A stretch of 64,000 bases of DNA from Jeotgalicoccus meleagridis (GCF_903994045.1 NZ_CAJEWD010000008.1:370342-434341), one strand, 5' to 3'. Counted from the stretch's first letter, positions 43,042 through 52,042 are shown. A program made the numbers and translations. Notes: generated from the sequence alone by a model not told the origin.

Positions 43042-44229
43042 ATGAACATTGATATATTCGGCAGTAAGTTTTCTGCTCGCTTAACTGAATTTAGGAGTTT
43101 TCCATATTCAGTTAAAAATTTTGTGAGTGGTACTAGTTTTCTTTCCCTATTTTCTAAACCTTATCCCAAATCTATGAAAGAAATTAACACGAGTGATATT
43201 GTAGAAATTTCTACAGCCCACCGTGATTTAAACAAGGCAAATCTCGCTAAACTAGAAGAGTCTAACTCAGAGGTCTTAATGATTGATCTACTCAGTGAAT
43301 TAAATGATATCGTGGAATACGAGGGTTCTTATTTTAACCGTCGTTCTTTTGAATTAATCGATGATAACATTTCTTATCACGAAGTTCGAAAAATTGATCA
43401 ATTCAGAGCCTTAATTGATAGAATGGATGATATTTTGGTACTGGCACATCAATATAAGCAGGTTATTTTGATTGATGTCTTACCTCAAAATGAATATGAT
43501 AGCTTCATTTTGGGCATCTATGACTTACTCTATAACAATATTGACAATAAGTTAGTCATTTCTTCTGGTAATGAAGCAGTCAAAGACATTCTTGATGCAC
43601 CACTTGAAATATATGATGCAGTGAATCAGCAATTAAGAAAAATTAATTCCGATAACTATGAAAATCAACTACTTTTCGATGAGAAATTAGAAGGTAATGT
43701 CTTATCAGTATTCATGAACTATATAGAAGAACGATATTATATTTATGAGTTATACAAAGACGGACGTCCGTTTAAAAAATCTCACAGAACAGATTCTAGA
43801 TATTGTCAGTTCCACTTGGATGAAGCTGGTAAATACCGTATCAGGGTGACTGCTGAAGTTGATGGTATTAAACCTAGATTTTCTGATACCTATATTTATA
43901 AAAATGTTAATGATGAATCTGATGAGAATTATCAGTATGTTGAAATGCCAAAGAAAGAGAATCTTTGGATGCTAAGACTCGTCTTACAAAACAGCGATTT
44001 TAAAGGTATTATTGGAAATCCCTTTAAATATCCAGATGGCTTTAACGGCTTAGAAATCTACTTAAAAGACGAAATTCAAGAAGATTATCTAAAAAAAGAG
44101 TCACTATTAGAAAATGCTTTAAATATCATCTATCAAATGGAGCCTAAAGAAAAACAAGAATTCATCAAAACACACCAAGAAGAACTTGAACACGCATCGC
44201 CTTTCGTAAAATCATATTTAGGTCTTTAA
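43042..44229 (+). CDS. DUF6270-like putative SGNH-type protein
   Basis: A 395-residue soluble protein. The N-terminal 200 residues resemble the DUF6270 family found in polysaccharide loci. It starts with a short strand and IFGSKFSARL (in many relatives GSCVSRD), then VLMIDLLSELNDI followed by an R-x-S-x-EL segment (NRRSFEL), and a VILIDVLP strand. The catalytic-type Ser-Cys seen in relatives is not obvious here (SKFS). The rest contains a beta domain (YIYELYKDGRPF, GKYRIRVTAEVDG) like the Ig-like strands that follow such domains. ATG at 43042 follows GAGGTG by eight bases. It is transcribed divergently from capA and convergently with the GT4 gene. Function unknown; sugar O-modification is a guess. 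Confidence 0.5.
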   Translation: MNIDIFGSKFSARLTEFRSFPYSVKNFVSGTSFLSLFSKPYPKSMKEINTSDIVEISTAHRDLNKANLAKLEESNSEVLMIDLLSELNDIVEYEGSYFNRRSFELIDDNISYHEVRKIDQFRALIDRMDDILVLAHQYKQVILIDVLPQNEYDSFILGIYDLLYNNIDNKLVISSGNEAVKDILDAPLEIYDAVNQQLRKINSDNYENQLLFDEKLEGNVLSVFMNYIEERYYIYELYKDGRPFKKSHRTDSRYCQFHLDEAGKYRIRVTAEVDGIKPRFSDTYIYKNVNDESDENYQYVEMPKKENLWMLRLVLQNSDFKGIIGNPFKYPDGFNGLEIYLKDEIQEDYLKKESLLENALNIIYQMEPKEKQEFIKTHQEELEHASPFVKSYLGL

Positions 44230-44232
44230 ACT

Positions 44233-44268
44233 AAAAATAGGGTCAAGCATATGCTTGACCCTATTTTT
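44233..44268. terminator. Perfect bidirectional terminator
   Basis: An 18-bp perfect palindrome (arms AAAAATAGGGTCAAGCAT and its complement) supplies T runs in both directions. It lies between the convergent genes at 43042 and 44261 and overlaps the stop codon of the latter. Confidence 0.92.
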
Positions 44269-47077
44269 CTTCAATAAGCGAATGGTATATACCATCTAAT
44301 TTTTTAATTAAAACACTCCAAGACCGATTCTCACTAACCCATAGTCTTGCGGATTCTCCGATTGTGTCATTTTCCATAACCTTTATAACAGCTTCTGTGA
44401 AAGCTTCTTGGTCATCTGCTTTGAAATACACACCATTAACTTGATCGATGACCATTTCTTTTAAGGCATTCACATCACTGACAATAACTTTTTTACCCAT
44501 TGCCATCGCTTCATATGTTTTAATTGGTGTCACTAACTGACAGACCAACTCATCATGTCGTGGAAATGGTGCAATATCGATGACAGAGTAAAAATCTTTG
44601 ACTACTTCAAATGGCACCTTGCCAATAAAGATGACATCATCGCTTAAGTTGTCGTCAAATACTTTTCTCTGTAAGAAAGGACGATACTGACCATCACCGA
44701 CAATTAAGAATTTAAAACGCTTGTTAAAACGACCACTGTCATTCAGTGCTTTAACAGAATTAATAATGATTTCAATACCCTCATAGTTAGTAATTGATCC
44801 AATAAAACCAAAGACAATACTATCTTTTAAGTCATATCGTTTAATAATGTCTTCTGATTTTTCCTCTGGATACAGCTTATCTGTATTCACACCATTTTGG
44901 ATAAGCGTAATTTTCTTATCATCGATTCCTTTCATTATGAGATACTCTCTTAAGCTCTCACTAATGACGATGACTTCATCTGCATGCTGACAACATATCA
45001 CTTCATATTCTTCTTGCATGTTAAAGCGGTCAGACTGATAGAATTCATGTATTTTAGACGTCTGAGTATGATGCCACATGCCTCTAACTTCATATATTGT
45101 CTTAATGCCCATTTGATTACCTAAACGAATAGCAGGTAAAGCATTTTGGAAGTTAGAAGCCGCATGAATAATCGACGGTTTTTCTGCCATGACAATTTTA
45201 TATAATTCATCTTTATACACATTAAAATACTTTTTCATCGGTGTTCGATTCGTTAAATATTTATCTGAACGGTCTATATAATAAGTACGGTATGGGCCTT
45301 CGTCAAGCCCAGGCTTATCATAACTTTCATGTTCTGGTGACCAACCCAAGCGAGTTGTGACAACTGGTCTATAGCCAAGTGTCTTAACTCTTGAAATAAT
45401 TTCATTAGAACGAATCGTATAACCATTGACAACAGGCAAACCTTTATTTAAGACAAATAAGACTGTCTTATCATTCGCCTGATAGTCCATCTCTTGACTT
45501 AAAGGTTTTGGTTTCCACTCATTCTTCATTAATTTATATTCTTGTTCAGCTAAAGCGAATTCTCCTGGAAATACCCTAGATGGAAATTGTGATTTCATTT
45601 CCTGAAGTGCTTTGTACCTTGCAGTAATATTACCGATAGTGTGATTCACTCTAATCAGAGCCCTTAAAACATCTGCACTATGTGGCTTGATACTGTAAGC
45701 CGCTTCTGCATGTTTAAGCGATTTGTCAAACATTTTTAGGTTGAACAAATACATCGATAAATTAACATGCAGTTTATATCTTTTTTCAGGTAAATAAAGC
45801 TTTAACAATTTATTTAACTTATCTTCTTCATCTGTAGAAGCATAGAAACGTGCCAAGATAATGGCGTGATTATACTTTCTAAATGCCGTTTTTTCTAAGT
45901 AAGTAAATATATGTTTAGGTAAATTGTAGATTTTATTGACTCTTTGAAGTTGAGCAATGACAAGATTATATATTCTTGTTTTGGTTCTTAAAGAATAGTT
46001 CTCAGCAACAAAATTATCAGTCGTTACATTAGTCTCTTCATCTAAAAACAAAGTGGCACTCTGAAAGACAGATTCCAGACGCTTCTCGTTTTTGAACATT
46101 TTTTTGATACCTGGACGATCTAATTTAATTTGTTGATCTAAAATTAGGCGTCTAAGACTCATAATATGTTGCGCATTTAAAGGCACTGCTGGTAATGATT
46201 TAACAATCTTATTCATGATGACCGGATTACCCTTGCCAAAATGATAATGATTTAATAAGTTTTGTAACTTATCCGCTTCCTTATTGTTCTTAGACAGATT
46301 GATTTCCAAACTGTCGAGTGCAATTGGATCTATGTATTTAAGCAATTGATCATGTTCATTTATAAACGGAACAAACAAGGTATTTAAATCATCGAGATTA
46401 CTCTCATTCGGATAATAATTATTGATCACTAAAATATAGCCGAGGTTCTTCATATTATCTTCTTGCTTATTAATCTCATCTAAAATCAGTTTTAGATCAA
46501 CATCTGCATCTTCAATTCCAAGAATATTAACTCTGTAACTTGACCATGAATATTGATAATATAAATCATCTTTCTCACGGTTGTACATTTCTTCTAAATG
46601 CTTCTTATCTCCATGCTTTTGCTCAATCATGTGCTCAATAGTTTGATACTGATTTTGCTTTAATAAGTGACGTACTAAAGTCTCTTGCTGATCATCAGAC
46701 AATTCGCCTAGAACATCATGACCAGAATGCGCAATGCTTTTCACATCATCAAAGCGCTTCAAGTTGTAATATAGTTTTGTTTTAAAAGGTACTAATGCCT
46801 TGCTTCGATCATTCTCTATCATTTCTAAAGAACCCCTGTAATTCTTTTCATGACGAAGAATAAGCGCCTTTAAATAAGCTTCATAGTCATTATCTAATCT
46901 CATGCGATCAATTAAATCGAGTAAGGTTAAATGACCTGACTTTCTCAAGAAGAAACTTAAGCCCGGTTCAGACTTACCGATTTTTTTTGACAGACTGAGT
47001 TTGAGGATATGTCTAGAAACAACAGGCATATTATATTTTAAGGCAATATATGATAGTATCCCCTGAAGATATTTCAT
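44261..47077 (-). CDS. Helical-repeat/GT4 glycosyltransferase fusion
   Basis: A 938-residue protein. The first 530 residues are almost wholly helical, with TPR-like pairs such as HAEAAYSIKPHSADVLRALI. From about residue 535 it is a GT4 glycosyltransferase: VLFVLNKGLPVVNGYTIRS (N-terminal Rossmann), IIHAASNFQNALPAI, then the donor domain with FGFIGSITNYEGIEIII near 762, FLIVGDGQY, and PIKTYEAMAMGKKVIVSD near 859 carrying the E-x7-E type motif. AGGAG precedes the ATG. It follows the ABC ATPase gene on the same strand. Fusions of TPR-like repeats with GT4 occur in capsule and teichoic loci; the helical part may bind partner enzymes. Sugar unknown. Confidence 0.85.
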   Translation of the reverse strand: MKYLQGILSYIALKYNMPVVSRHILKLSLSKKIGKSEPGLSFFLRKSGHLTLLDLIDRMRLDNDYEAYLKALILRHEKNYRGSLEMIENDRSKALVPFKTKLYYNLKRFDDVKSIAHSGHDVLGELSDDQQETLVRHLLKQNQYQTIEHMIEQKHGDKKHLEEMYNREKDDLYYQYSWSSYRVNILGIEDADVDLKLILDEINKQEDNMKNLGYILVINNYYPNESNLDDLNTLFVPFINEHDQLLKYIDPIALDSLEINLSKNNKEADKLQNLLNHYHFGKGNPVIMNKIVKSLPAVPLNAQHIMSLRRLILDQQIKLDRPGIKKMFKNEKRLESVFQSATLFLDEETNVTTDNFVAENYSLRTKTRIYNLVIAQLQRVNKIYNLPKHIFTYLEKTAFRKYNHAIILARFYASTDEEDKLNKLLKLYLPEKRYKLHVNLSMYLFNLKMFDKSLKHAEAAYSIKPHSADVLRALIRVNHTIGNITARYKALQEMKSQFPSRVFPGEFALAEQEYKLMKNEWKPKPLSQEMDYQANDKTVLFVLNKGLPVVNGYTIRSNEIISRVKTLGYRPVVTTRLGWSPEHESYDKPGLDEGPYRTYYIDRSDKYLTNRTPMKKYFNVYKDELYKIVMAEKPSIIHAASNFQNALPAIRLGNQMGIKTIYEVRGMWHHTQTSKIHEFYQSDRFNMQEEYEVICCQHADEVIVISESLREYLIMKGIDDKKITLIQNGVNTDKLYPEEKSEDIIKRYDLKDSIVFGFIGSITNYEGIEIIINSVKALNDSGRFNKRFKFLIVGDGQYRPFLQRKVFDDNLSDDVIFIGKVPFEVVKDFYSVIDIAPFPRHDELVCQLVTPIKTYEAMAMGKKVIVSDVNALKEMVIDQVNGVYFKADDQEAFTEAVIKVMENDTIGESARLWVSENRSWSVLIKKLDGIYHSLIEEK

Positions 47078-47136
47078 AGCAATTCTCCTATACGTCCCGT
47101 AAGATATATTAATCCTTAATCATACAGAATAATTGT

Positions 47137-47169
47137 ATATTAAAAAAGACTTTGTTTAAAAGTCTTTTT
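47137..47169 (-). terminator. Hairpin after the ABC ATPase gene
   Basis: On the minus strand AAAAAGACT and AGTCTTTTT pair around a nine-base loop, followed by further T's. It overlaps the stop codon at 47168 and may reduce read-through into the GT4 gene. Confidence 0.75.
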
Positions 47170-48073
47170 ACAAACTGTAAATCTGAAAGAATATACCAAA
47201 TAACATGAAGAGAAATAGAACACCACTTATAGCCAAATCACTCATATTAATATGCTCTTTAGGCAATTTAAGTTTTTGACTTTTCTCCATTTGTTCCTCT
47301 ACCATCTTATCTTTATATTCAATTTGTTCATCATGACTTAAGTTTTTATATTGGCTGACAAACTCTGCATAATTTTTAACAACATCTTTCATATCGCCAA
47401 ATTGTTTCATCTCTCCGTATTGTACCCATACAGCCTTGTTACAAAACTGTCTAATTTGGCCAGTTGCATGAGAAACGAAGAAAATTGTCTTTCCTTCTTT
47501 TTGAAAGTCTCTCATACGGTCGATACATTTATTAGCAAATGTTTCATCCCCAACCGATAGAGCTTCATCGACAATTAATATATCTGGGTCTGTATGAATA
47601 GCAATCGCAAAACCAAGACGTGACTTCATTCCGCTTGAATAGTTTTTTATTGGTTGTTTAATGAATTCTCCTAACTCACTAAACTCTAAAATATCATCAT
47701 ATCGTTCTTCAATGGTTTTTTCAGATAGACCATGCATCAGACACTTAATCTTTATATTTTCTTCGCCTGTTAACTCATTATTTAAACCAGCTGAAATCGC
47801 AATTAAAGATGTACGTCCATTGATATGAATCTTACCTTTGGACGGTACTGTTGCCTCAGCAATTAAATCAGAAAGTGTTGTTTTACCAGAACCATTTAAA
47901 CCTAAAATACCGACTGTATCTCCTGAATTCACTTCAAAGTCAATATCTCTTAAAGCATAAAAAGGTTTGGCTTTATAAAGCGTACCAAAAGTTAAGAGCG
48001 ATAAGATTTTTTGTATTCTATTTCTATTGATGTCATATATTTTAGACACATTTTCTACTTTCACTTTATACAT
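47168..48073 (-). CDS. Polysaccharide ABC exporter ATPase (TagH/KpsT type) with C-terminal membrane helix
   Basis: A 301-residue ABC ATPase of the polysaccharide/teichoic acid exporter group. Walker A is GLNGSGKTTLSD near residue 61, signature NYSSGMKSRLGFAI, Walker B ILIVDEALSVGD, and switch histidine in FFVSHATGQIR. After the nucleotide domain comes a charged linker and one C-terminal hydrophobic helix (ISGVLFLFMLFGIFF). The short tail after the helix is unlike B. subtilis TagH, which has an extracellular SH3 domain there. ATG at 48073 follows AAGGGTGA by seven bases; the GTG at 48082 lies inside that site. It is 11 bases after the permease gene, forming the exporter operon. Confidence 0.9.
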   Translation of the reverse strand: MYKVKVENVSKIYDINRNRIQKILSLLTFGTLYKAKPFYALRDIDFEVNSGDTVGILGLNGSGKTTLSDLIAEATVPSKGKIHINGRTSLIAISAGLNNELTGEENIKIKCLMHGLSEKTIEERYDDILEFSELGEFIKQPIKNYSSGMKSRLGFAIAIHTDPDILIVDEALSVGDETFANKCIDRMRDFQKEGKTIFFVSHATGQIRQFCNKAVWVQYGEMKQFGDMKDVVKNYAEFVSQYKNLSHDEQIEYKDKMVEEQMEKSQKLKLPKEHINMSDLAISGVLFLFMLFGIFFQIYSL

Positions 48074-48084
48074 ATCATTCACCC

Positions 48085-48894
48085 TTACAGATAATCTACT
48101 AATCTATCTTTATATCGGTAATGAACCTGGACACCAATAAAGAATAAGAACAAGGTAATTGACCAGAAATAAAGATGATCAGAAAAATCACCGTAAAATG
48201 CTGGTCCATCAAAAATTAAGGCATTTCTAAACGTCATTAAGAGGTAGGCAAATGGATTAAATGCCATTATTGTCGACATCAGTGGTGGTCTACCTTCTGG
48301 CTCCCAAAATATAGGTGTTACAAAGAAGAACATTCTCATTACGTTAGCTTGTACGTTTTTAAAGTCTCTAATTAAAATATTTACAGAAGACATAATCAAA
48401 CCGACACTATAAGAAAATACAATGGTTGCAAACATAAAGTAGAACCAGACTAAATAATGAAGCGGTTCTGAATAGCCGTTAATAATACTAATGACTAAAA
48501 CGATCAGTGTCATAATCATAAAAGTGATTACATTATTTGCAAGTGACATAGATAATAATACAGATGACGGGAATTTCATCTTGGTCACTAAATTAATCTG
48601 ACTACTAATCGCATTAGAGGCAGCATTTATACAGCCAGATATAAAACCAAAGGCAAATATACCAGTAATTAAATAGACTAGGAAAGGTACATTTTGCACA
48701 TCTCCCCTGTCACCTCTGAGTCCGAGACCGAATACTACATAGAACACTCCAACTTGGGCAGCAGGCATTAAGATTGTCCACAGTAAGCCTAAGTAATGAT
48801 TGGCATAGGTCGCTTTTAAATTATACAGACTCAGTTTCCAAATGAGTGGAAGGTTCTGAAAATTCTCTTTTAATAAAGCAATAACATTTTTCAT
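48085..48894 (-). CDS. Polysaccharide ABC exporter permease (TagG/KpsM type)
   Basis: A 269-residue ABC-2 permease with six transmembrane helices and the family start: LLKENFQNLPLIWKLSLYNLKATY, then HYLGLLWTILMPAAQVGVFYVVFG. The ILIRDFKNVQANVMRMFFFVTPIFWEP segment is the typical ABC-2 signature region. With the ATPase it exports a completed lipid-linked polymer across the membrane, as for teichoic acids and group 2 capsules. GGAG precedes the ATG and a near-consensus promoter lies upstream. Its presence, with no Wzx/Wzy in the window, points to ABC-dependent synthesis. Confidence 0.9.
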   Translation of the reverse strand: MKNVIALLKENFQNLPLIWKLSLYNLKATYANHYLGLLWTILMPAAQVGVFYVVFGLGLRGDRGDVQNVPFLVYLITGIFAFGFISGCINAASNAISSQINLVTKMKFPSSVLLSMSLANNVITFMIMTLIVLVISIINGYSEPLHYLVWFYFMFATIVFSYSVGLIMSSVNILIRDFKNVQANVMRMFFFVTPIFWEPEGRPPLMSTIMAFNPFAYLLMTFRNALIFDGPAFYGDFSDHLYFWSITLFLFFIGVQVHYRYKDRLVDYL

Positions 48895-48926
48895 TTGGTT
48901 TACTCCAATTATTAAGATCGTGATTT

Positions 48927-48955
48927 ATTATACTCTTAATTATCTAAAGTGTCAC
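48927..48955 (-). promoter_or_regulatory. Near-consensus sigma-A promoter of the exporter operon
   Basis: On the minus strand GTGACA (48950-48955) and a perfect TATAAT (48927-48932) are 17 bases apart, about 33 bases before the permease ATG. It is the strongest promoter I see in the window, so the exporter genes are probably transcribed independently of ynbB. Confidence 0.75.
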
Positions 48956-48960
48956 TAGTC

Positions 48961-50211
48961 CTACAGTTCAATCATACCTTCTGTGACCATTTCTCTTAAG
49001 CTTAACTCTAAGGCATATTTAACATGCTCTATATGTAAGCCGCCTTGAGCATAGACCGTAAATGGTTCCCTAATCGGTCCGTCAGCGGACAGTTCTAATG
49101 ATGCGCCTTGAACAAAGGTACCAGCTGCCATAATGACTGGATGGTTATAACCTGGAATTAAATCAGGTATCGGTAAGAACATAGCATTAACCGGACTTGC
49201 TTTTTGGATCATTTGAGTAAAGGTAATCATCTCTTCTTCTGTATTAAAGGAAATGCTTTGAATCAAATCCGTTCTTTTATCAGAATATCTCGGTGAAGTG
49301 GTCATATTGAGTTGTTCAAAAACGTAACTCATTAAGAGTGCACCATTGATCGATTCCATTACAGTATGCGGCGCCATAAAGAAGCCTTGATACATATCGC
49401 TTAAGGCATTTAGGCTCGCGCCCATTTCTTTACCGACACCAGGGACAGTTAAACGGTAGCTCACTCTTGTAATTAAATCTTTTCGTCCGACGACATAACC
49501 ACCCATCTTAGCGAGTCCGCCACCTGGGTTTTTAATCAAGGAGCCCGCCATAATATCTGCACCGACTTCGATTGGTTCTCTATCTTCTGCAAACTCACCG
49601 TAGCAGTTATCGACAAAGATAATTATATTCGGATGTTTCTCTTTAATTGTTTTAATGATTGCTGCTATTTCTGATATAGTCATCGATTTTCTGGATGAAT
49701 AACCACGAGATCTTTGAATGCCAATCATTTTGGTTTTGTCAGTTATAGCATTTAATATACTGGTTTCATCGAACTGATCATCTTTTAAATCGACTGTTGA
49801 AAAGGTCACGCCCATTTCTTTTAGGCTACCAATGTCGTCTTCGGACTGACCAATGACTTTTTCTAAAGTGTCATAAGGCTGACCAGTTATATATAATAGT
49901 TCATCCCCACTTTTAAGTAAGCTTAGTAAGACTAAGCTAATGGCGTGAGTACCAGAAATGATTTGTGTTCTGACTAAAGCATCTTCTGCCTTAAAGACAT
50001 CTCTGTATATATCCTCTAGTTTATCTCTACCCACATCGTCATAACCATAGCCAGTTGTACCAGAAAAATCACTTTCCATAACAGAGTGTTTACGGAAGGC
50101 TGTCATGACTTTCTTAAAGTTTTTATAGGCAATTTTTTTATTTTCTTTAAAATAATCTTGCAAGGCATCTTCTGCCTGATCAATCATACGCAAAATCTCT
50201 ACTTCTTTCAC
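48961..50211 (-). CDS. ynbB: YnbB-like PLP-dependent protein (methionine gamma-lyase/aluminium resistance family)
   Basis: A 416-residue PLP-fold enzyme of the family annotated methionine gamma-lyase or aluminium resistance protein. It has the family's SDFSGTTGYGYDD near residue 40, RTQIISGTHAI, IQRSRGYSSRKS, and FVDNCYGEF with the PLP aspartate. The lysine site is in GSLIKNPGGGLAKMGGY. The start codon is GTG overlapping the hflX stop (GTGA), so the two are translationally coupled. This hflX-ynbB order is conserved in staphylococci and bacilli. The physiological reaction is not established. Confidence 0.88.
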   Translation of the reverse strand: MKEVEILRMIDQAEDALQDYFKENKKIAYKNFKKVMTAFRKHSVMESDFSGTTGYGYDDVGRDKLEDIYRDVFKAEDALVRTQIISGTHAISLVLLSLLKSGDELLYITGQPYDTLEKVIGQSEDDIGSLKEMGVTFSTVDLKDDQFDETSILNAITDKTKMIGIQRSRGYSSRKSMTISEIAAIIKTIKEKHPNIIIFVDNCYGEFAEDREPIEVGADIMAGSLIKNPGGGLAKMGGYVVGRKDLITRVSYRLTVPGVGKEMGASLNALSDMYQGFFMAPHTVMESINGALLMSYVFEQLNMTTSPRYSDKRTDLIQSISFNTEEEMITFTQMIQKASPVNAMFLPIPDLIPGYNHPVIMAAGTFVQGASLELSADGPIREPFTVYAQGGLHIEHVKYALELSLREMVTEGMIEL

Positions 50212-51428
50212 ACTTCTTCATCCTTAGCTGTTATTCTATTTACAAAATCTCCTCTTGGTTCAAATCCTTCGATCTCTATGATGTCATCATTTACTTCTGT
50301 GTCAGTTACTATGGTCTGTCTTTTTAGGCGGTACAGCTTATCTTGTCTAGCGATTGGTAAGCTCGTACTATAGCCAGAAAAATGTTCTTTCATAAAATCT
50401 TCAACTTCTTGTAAGATTACTTGACCATCCATATCCTTATTGACAAAGGCATGACTGTGTAAAGGTAACAGACGCTTATCATCATTTAAATCTGTCTTAT
50501 TAAAGAGCACCAGCTGAGGAATATCTTTCATATCTAGTGAATCAATTAAGTCTACTACAGTATCATACTGATTGAAAAGGTCAGCTGCATTATTATCGAT
50601 GACATGAATTAAAAAGTCACTGTCAGCCGCTTCTTCTAAAGTCGACTTAAAACTCTCTATTAAAGTCGTTGGTAGTTTCTGAATAAAGCCAACTGTATCT
50701 GAAATAATACACTGGAAGCCTGAAGGCAAGACCATTTCTCTAGTCAATGGATCAAGTGTGGCAAATAGTTTATCTGCCTGTAGTGCATCTGCTTTGGTTA
50801 ACTTATTGAAAAGTGTCGACTTACCCGCATTGGTATAACCAATGAGAGATACTTTGGTCACTTGATTCGCATCTCTTTTTTGTCTATATCTCAGACGGTG
50901 ATTATCGATAACTTTTAACTGTCTCTTAATATCAGAAATTCTAGAATTGATATGACGTCTGTCAGTTTCAAGTTTCGTCTCACCTGGTCCTCTTGTACCA
51001 ATTCCCCCACCAAGACGTGATAAATTTATCCCTTGTCCTTTTAATCTCGGCACTAAATATTCTAACTGAGCCAATTCTACTTGTAATTGTCCTGACTTAG
51101 ACTGTGCTCTTAGGCTAAAGATGTCTAGGATCACTTGGGTTCTATCGATCACTGATGTATCTAAAATGTTTTCAATGGCTCTATTTTGACTAGCCAGTAT
51201 TTCATCGTTGACGATGCAATAGTCAAATTCCTCATATTGTGCTTTAACTTCAGATAAAAATCCTGAGCCGACATAAGATTTACGATCGACTGTTTGTCTT
51301 TTCTGAACGTGTGAGCCGAGTATTTCAATCCCAATGGATTCTGACAGCTCTTTTAGTTCTTTGATTTCTAAGTCGATATCTTGTTTATTTGATTGTTGAA
51401 CTGCTAATATAATTCCGGTATGTGTCAT
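50208..51428 (-). CDS. hflX: GTPase HflX
   Basis: A 406-residue ribosome-associated GTPase that splits or rescues 70S ribosomes under stress. The N-terminal nucleotide-binding and coiled-coil part ends in LSRLGGGIGTRGPGETKLE, the family hallmark. The G domain follows with GYTNAGKSTLFN near residue 199, DTVGFI and NKTDL. GGAGGTG is present, but it lies 12-14 bases before the ATG at 51428, and the GTG at 51443 is inside it; I prefer the ATG, not firmly. It is coupled to ynbB. Confidence 0.92.
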   Translation of the reverse strand: MTHTGIILAVQQSNKQDIDLEIKELKELSESIGIEILGSHVQKRQTVDRKSYVGSGFLSEVKAQYEEFDYCIVNDEILASQNRAIENILDTSVIDRTQVILDIFSLRAQSKSGQLQVELAQLEYLVPRLKGQGINLSRLGGGIGTRGPGETKLETDRRHINSRISDIKRQLKVIDNHRLRYRQKRDANQVTKVSLIGYTNAGKSTLFNKLTKADALQADKLFATLDPLTREMVLPSGFQCIISDTVGFIQKLPTTLIESFKSTLEEAADSDFLIHVIDNNAADLFNQYDTVVDLIDSLDMKDIPQLVLFNKTDLNDDKRLLPLHSHAFVNKDMDGQVILQEVEDFMKEHFSGYSTSLPIARQDKLYRLKRQTIVTDTEVNDDIIEIEGFEPRGDFVNRITAKDEEV

Positions 51429-51547
51429 AGTCGTGACAAACACCTCCGATTTTCTTGTTTAATATTACAATATCATGTTTGTACTTAATAAATAAGGATA
51501 TATTAAGGTTAGCCAGTTTAGTAAGCCAGAAGAAAGGTGAATCATAA

Positions 51548-52033
51548 ATGAAAAGTACATTTTATGATTTCTCTGCAAAAGATGCAGACGGTAATGAAAT
51601 TCCTATGAGTAATTTCAAAGGTAAGGTCGTTTTGATTGTCAACACCGCCAGTGAGTGCGGTTTTAATAGTCAGCTTACTGATTTAGAAAAACTATACGAA
51701 AAGTACCACGATATTGGTTTAGAGATTCTAGCTTTTCCATCAAACAACTTTATGAATCAAGAACCGTGTTCAGCAACTGAGGCACGTGAACTTTATAATA
51801 AGCAGCACGGTGCAACATATACCATCATGGATAAGATTGATGTTAAAGGAGAAAACATTCATCCATTATTCAAATACTTAACAGAAGGTAAGTCAGGCCT
51901 GATTACGAATTCGATTAAATGGAATTTCACTAAATTTCTTATTACCAGAGAAGGTCAAGTGATTAAACGCTATCCGCCTCAACGTACACCAGACGTCATA
52001 GAAAAAGACATAGAAAAATATTTAGCTGGTTAA
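51548..52033 (+). CDS. bsaA: Glutathione peroxidase family protein (BsaA-like, thiol peroxidase)
   Basis: A 161-residue cytosolic thiol peroxidase of the glutathione peroxidase fold, which reduces hydrogen peroxide and organic peroxides. The peroxidatic cysteine is residue 37 in NTASECGFN, with the supporting FPSNNFMNQEP and the Trp/Asn pair in IKWNFTKFL. In most Firmicutes the physiological thiol is thioredoxin or bacillithiol rather than glutathione. GAAAGGTG precedes the ATG. It is divergent from hflX and convergent with hfq, a conserved staphylococcal arrangement. Confidence 0.92.
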   Translation: MKSTFYDFSAKDADGNEIPMSNFKGKVVLIVNTASECGFNSQLTDLEKLYEKYHDIGLEILAFPSNNFMNQEPCSATEARELYNKQHGATYTIMDKIDVKGENIHPLFKYLTEGKSGLITNSIKWNFTKFLITREGQVIKRYPPQRTPDVIEKDIEKYLAG

Positions 52034-52042
52034 ACTAAGAAA

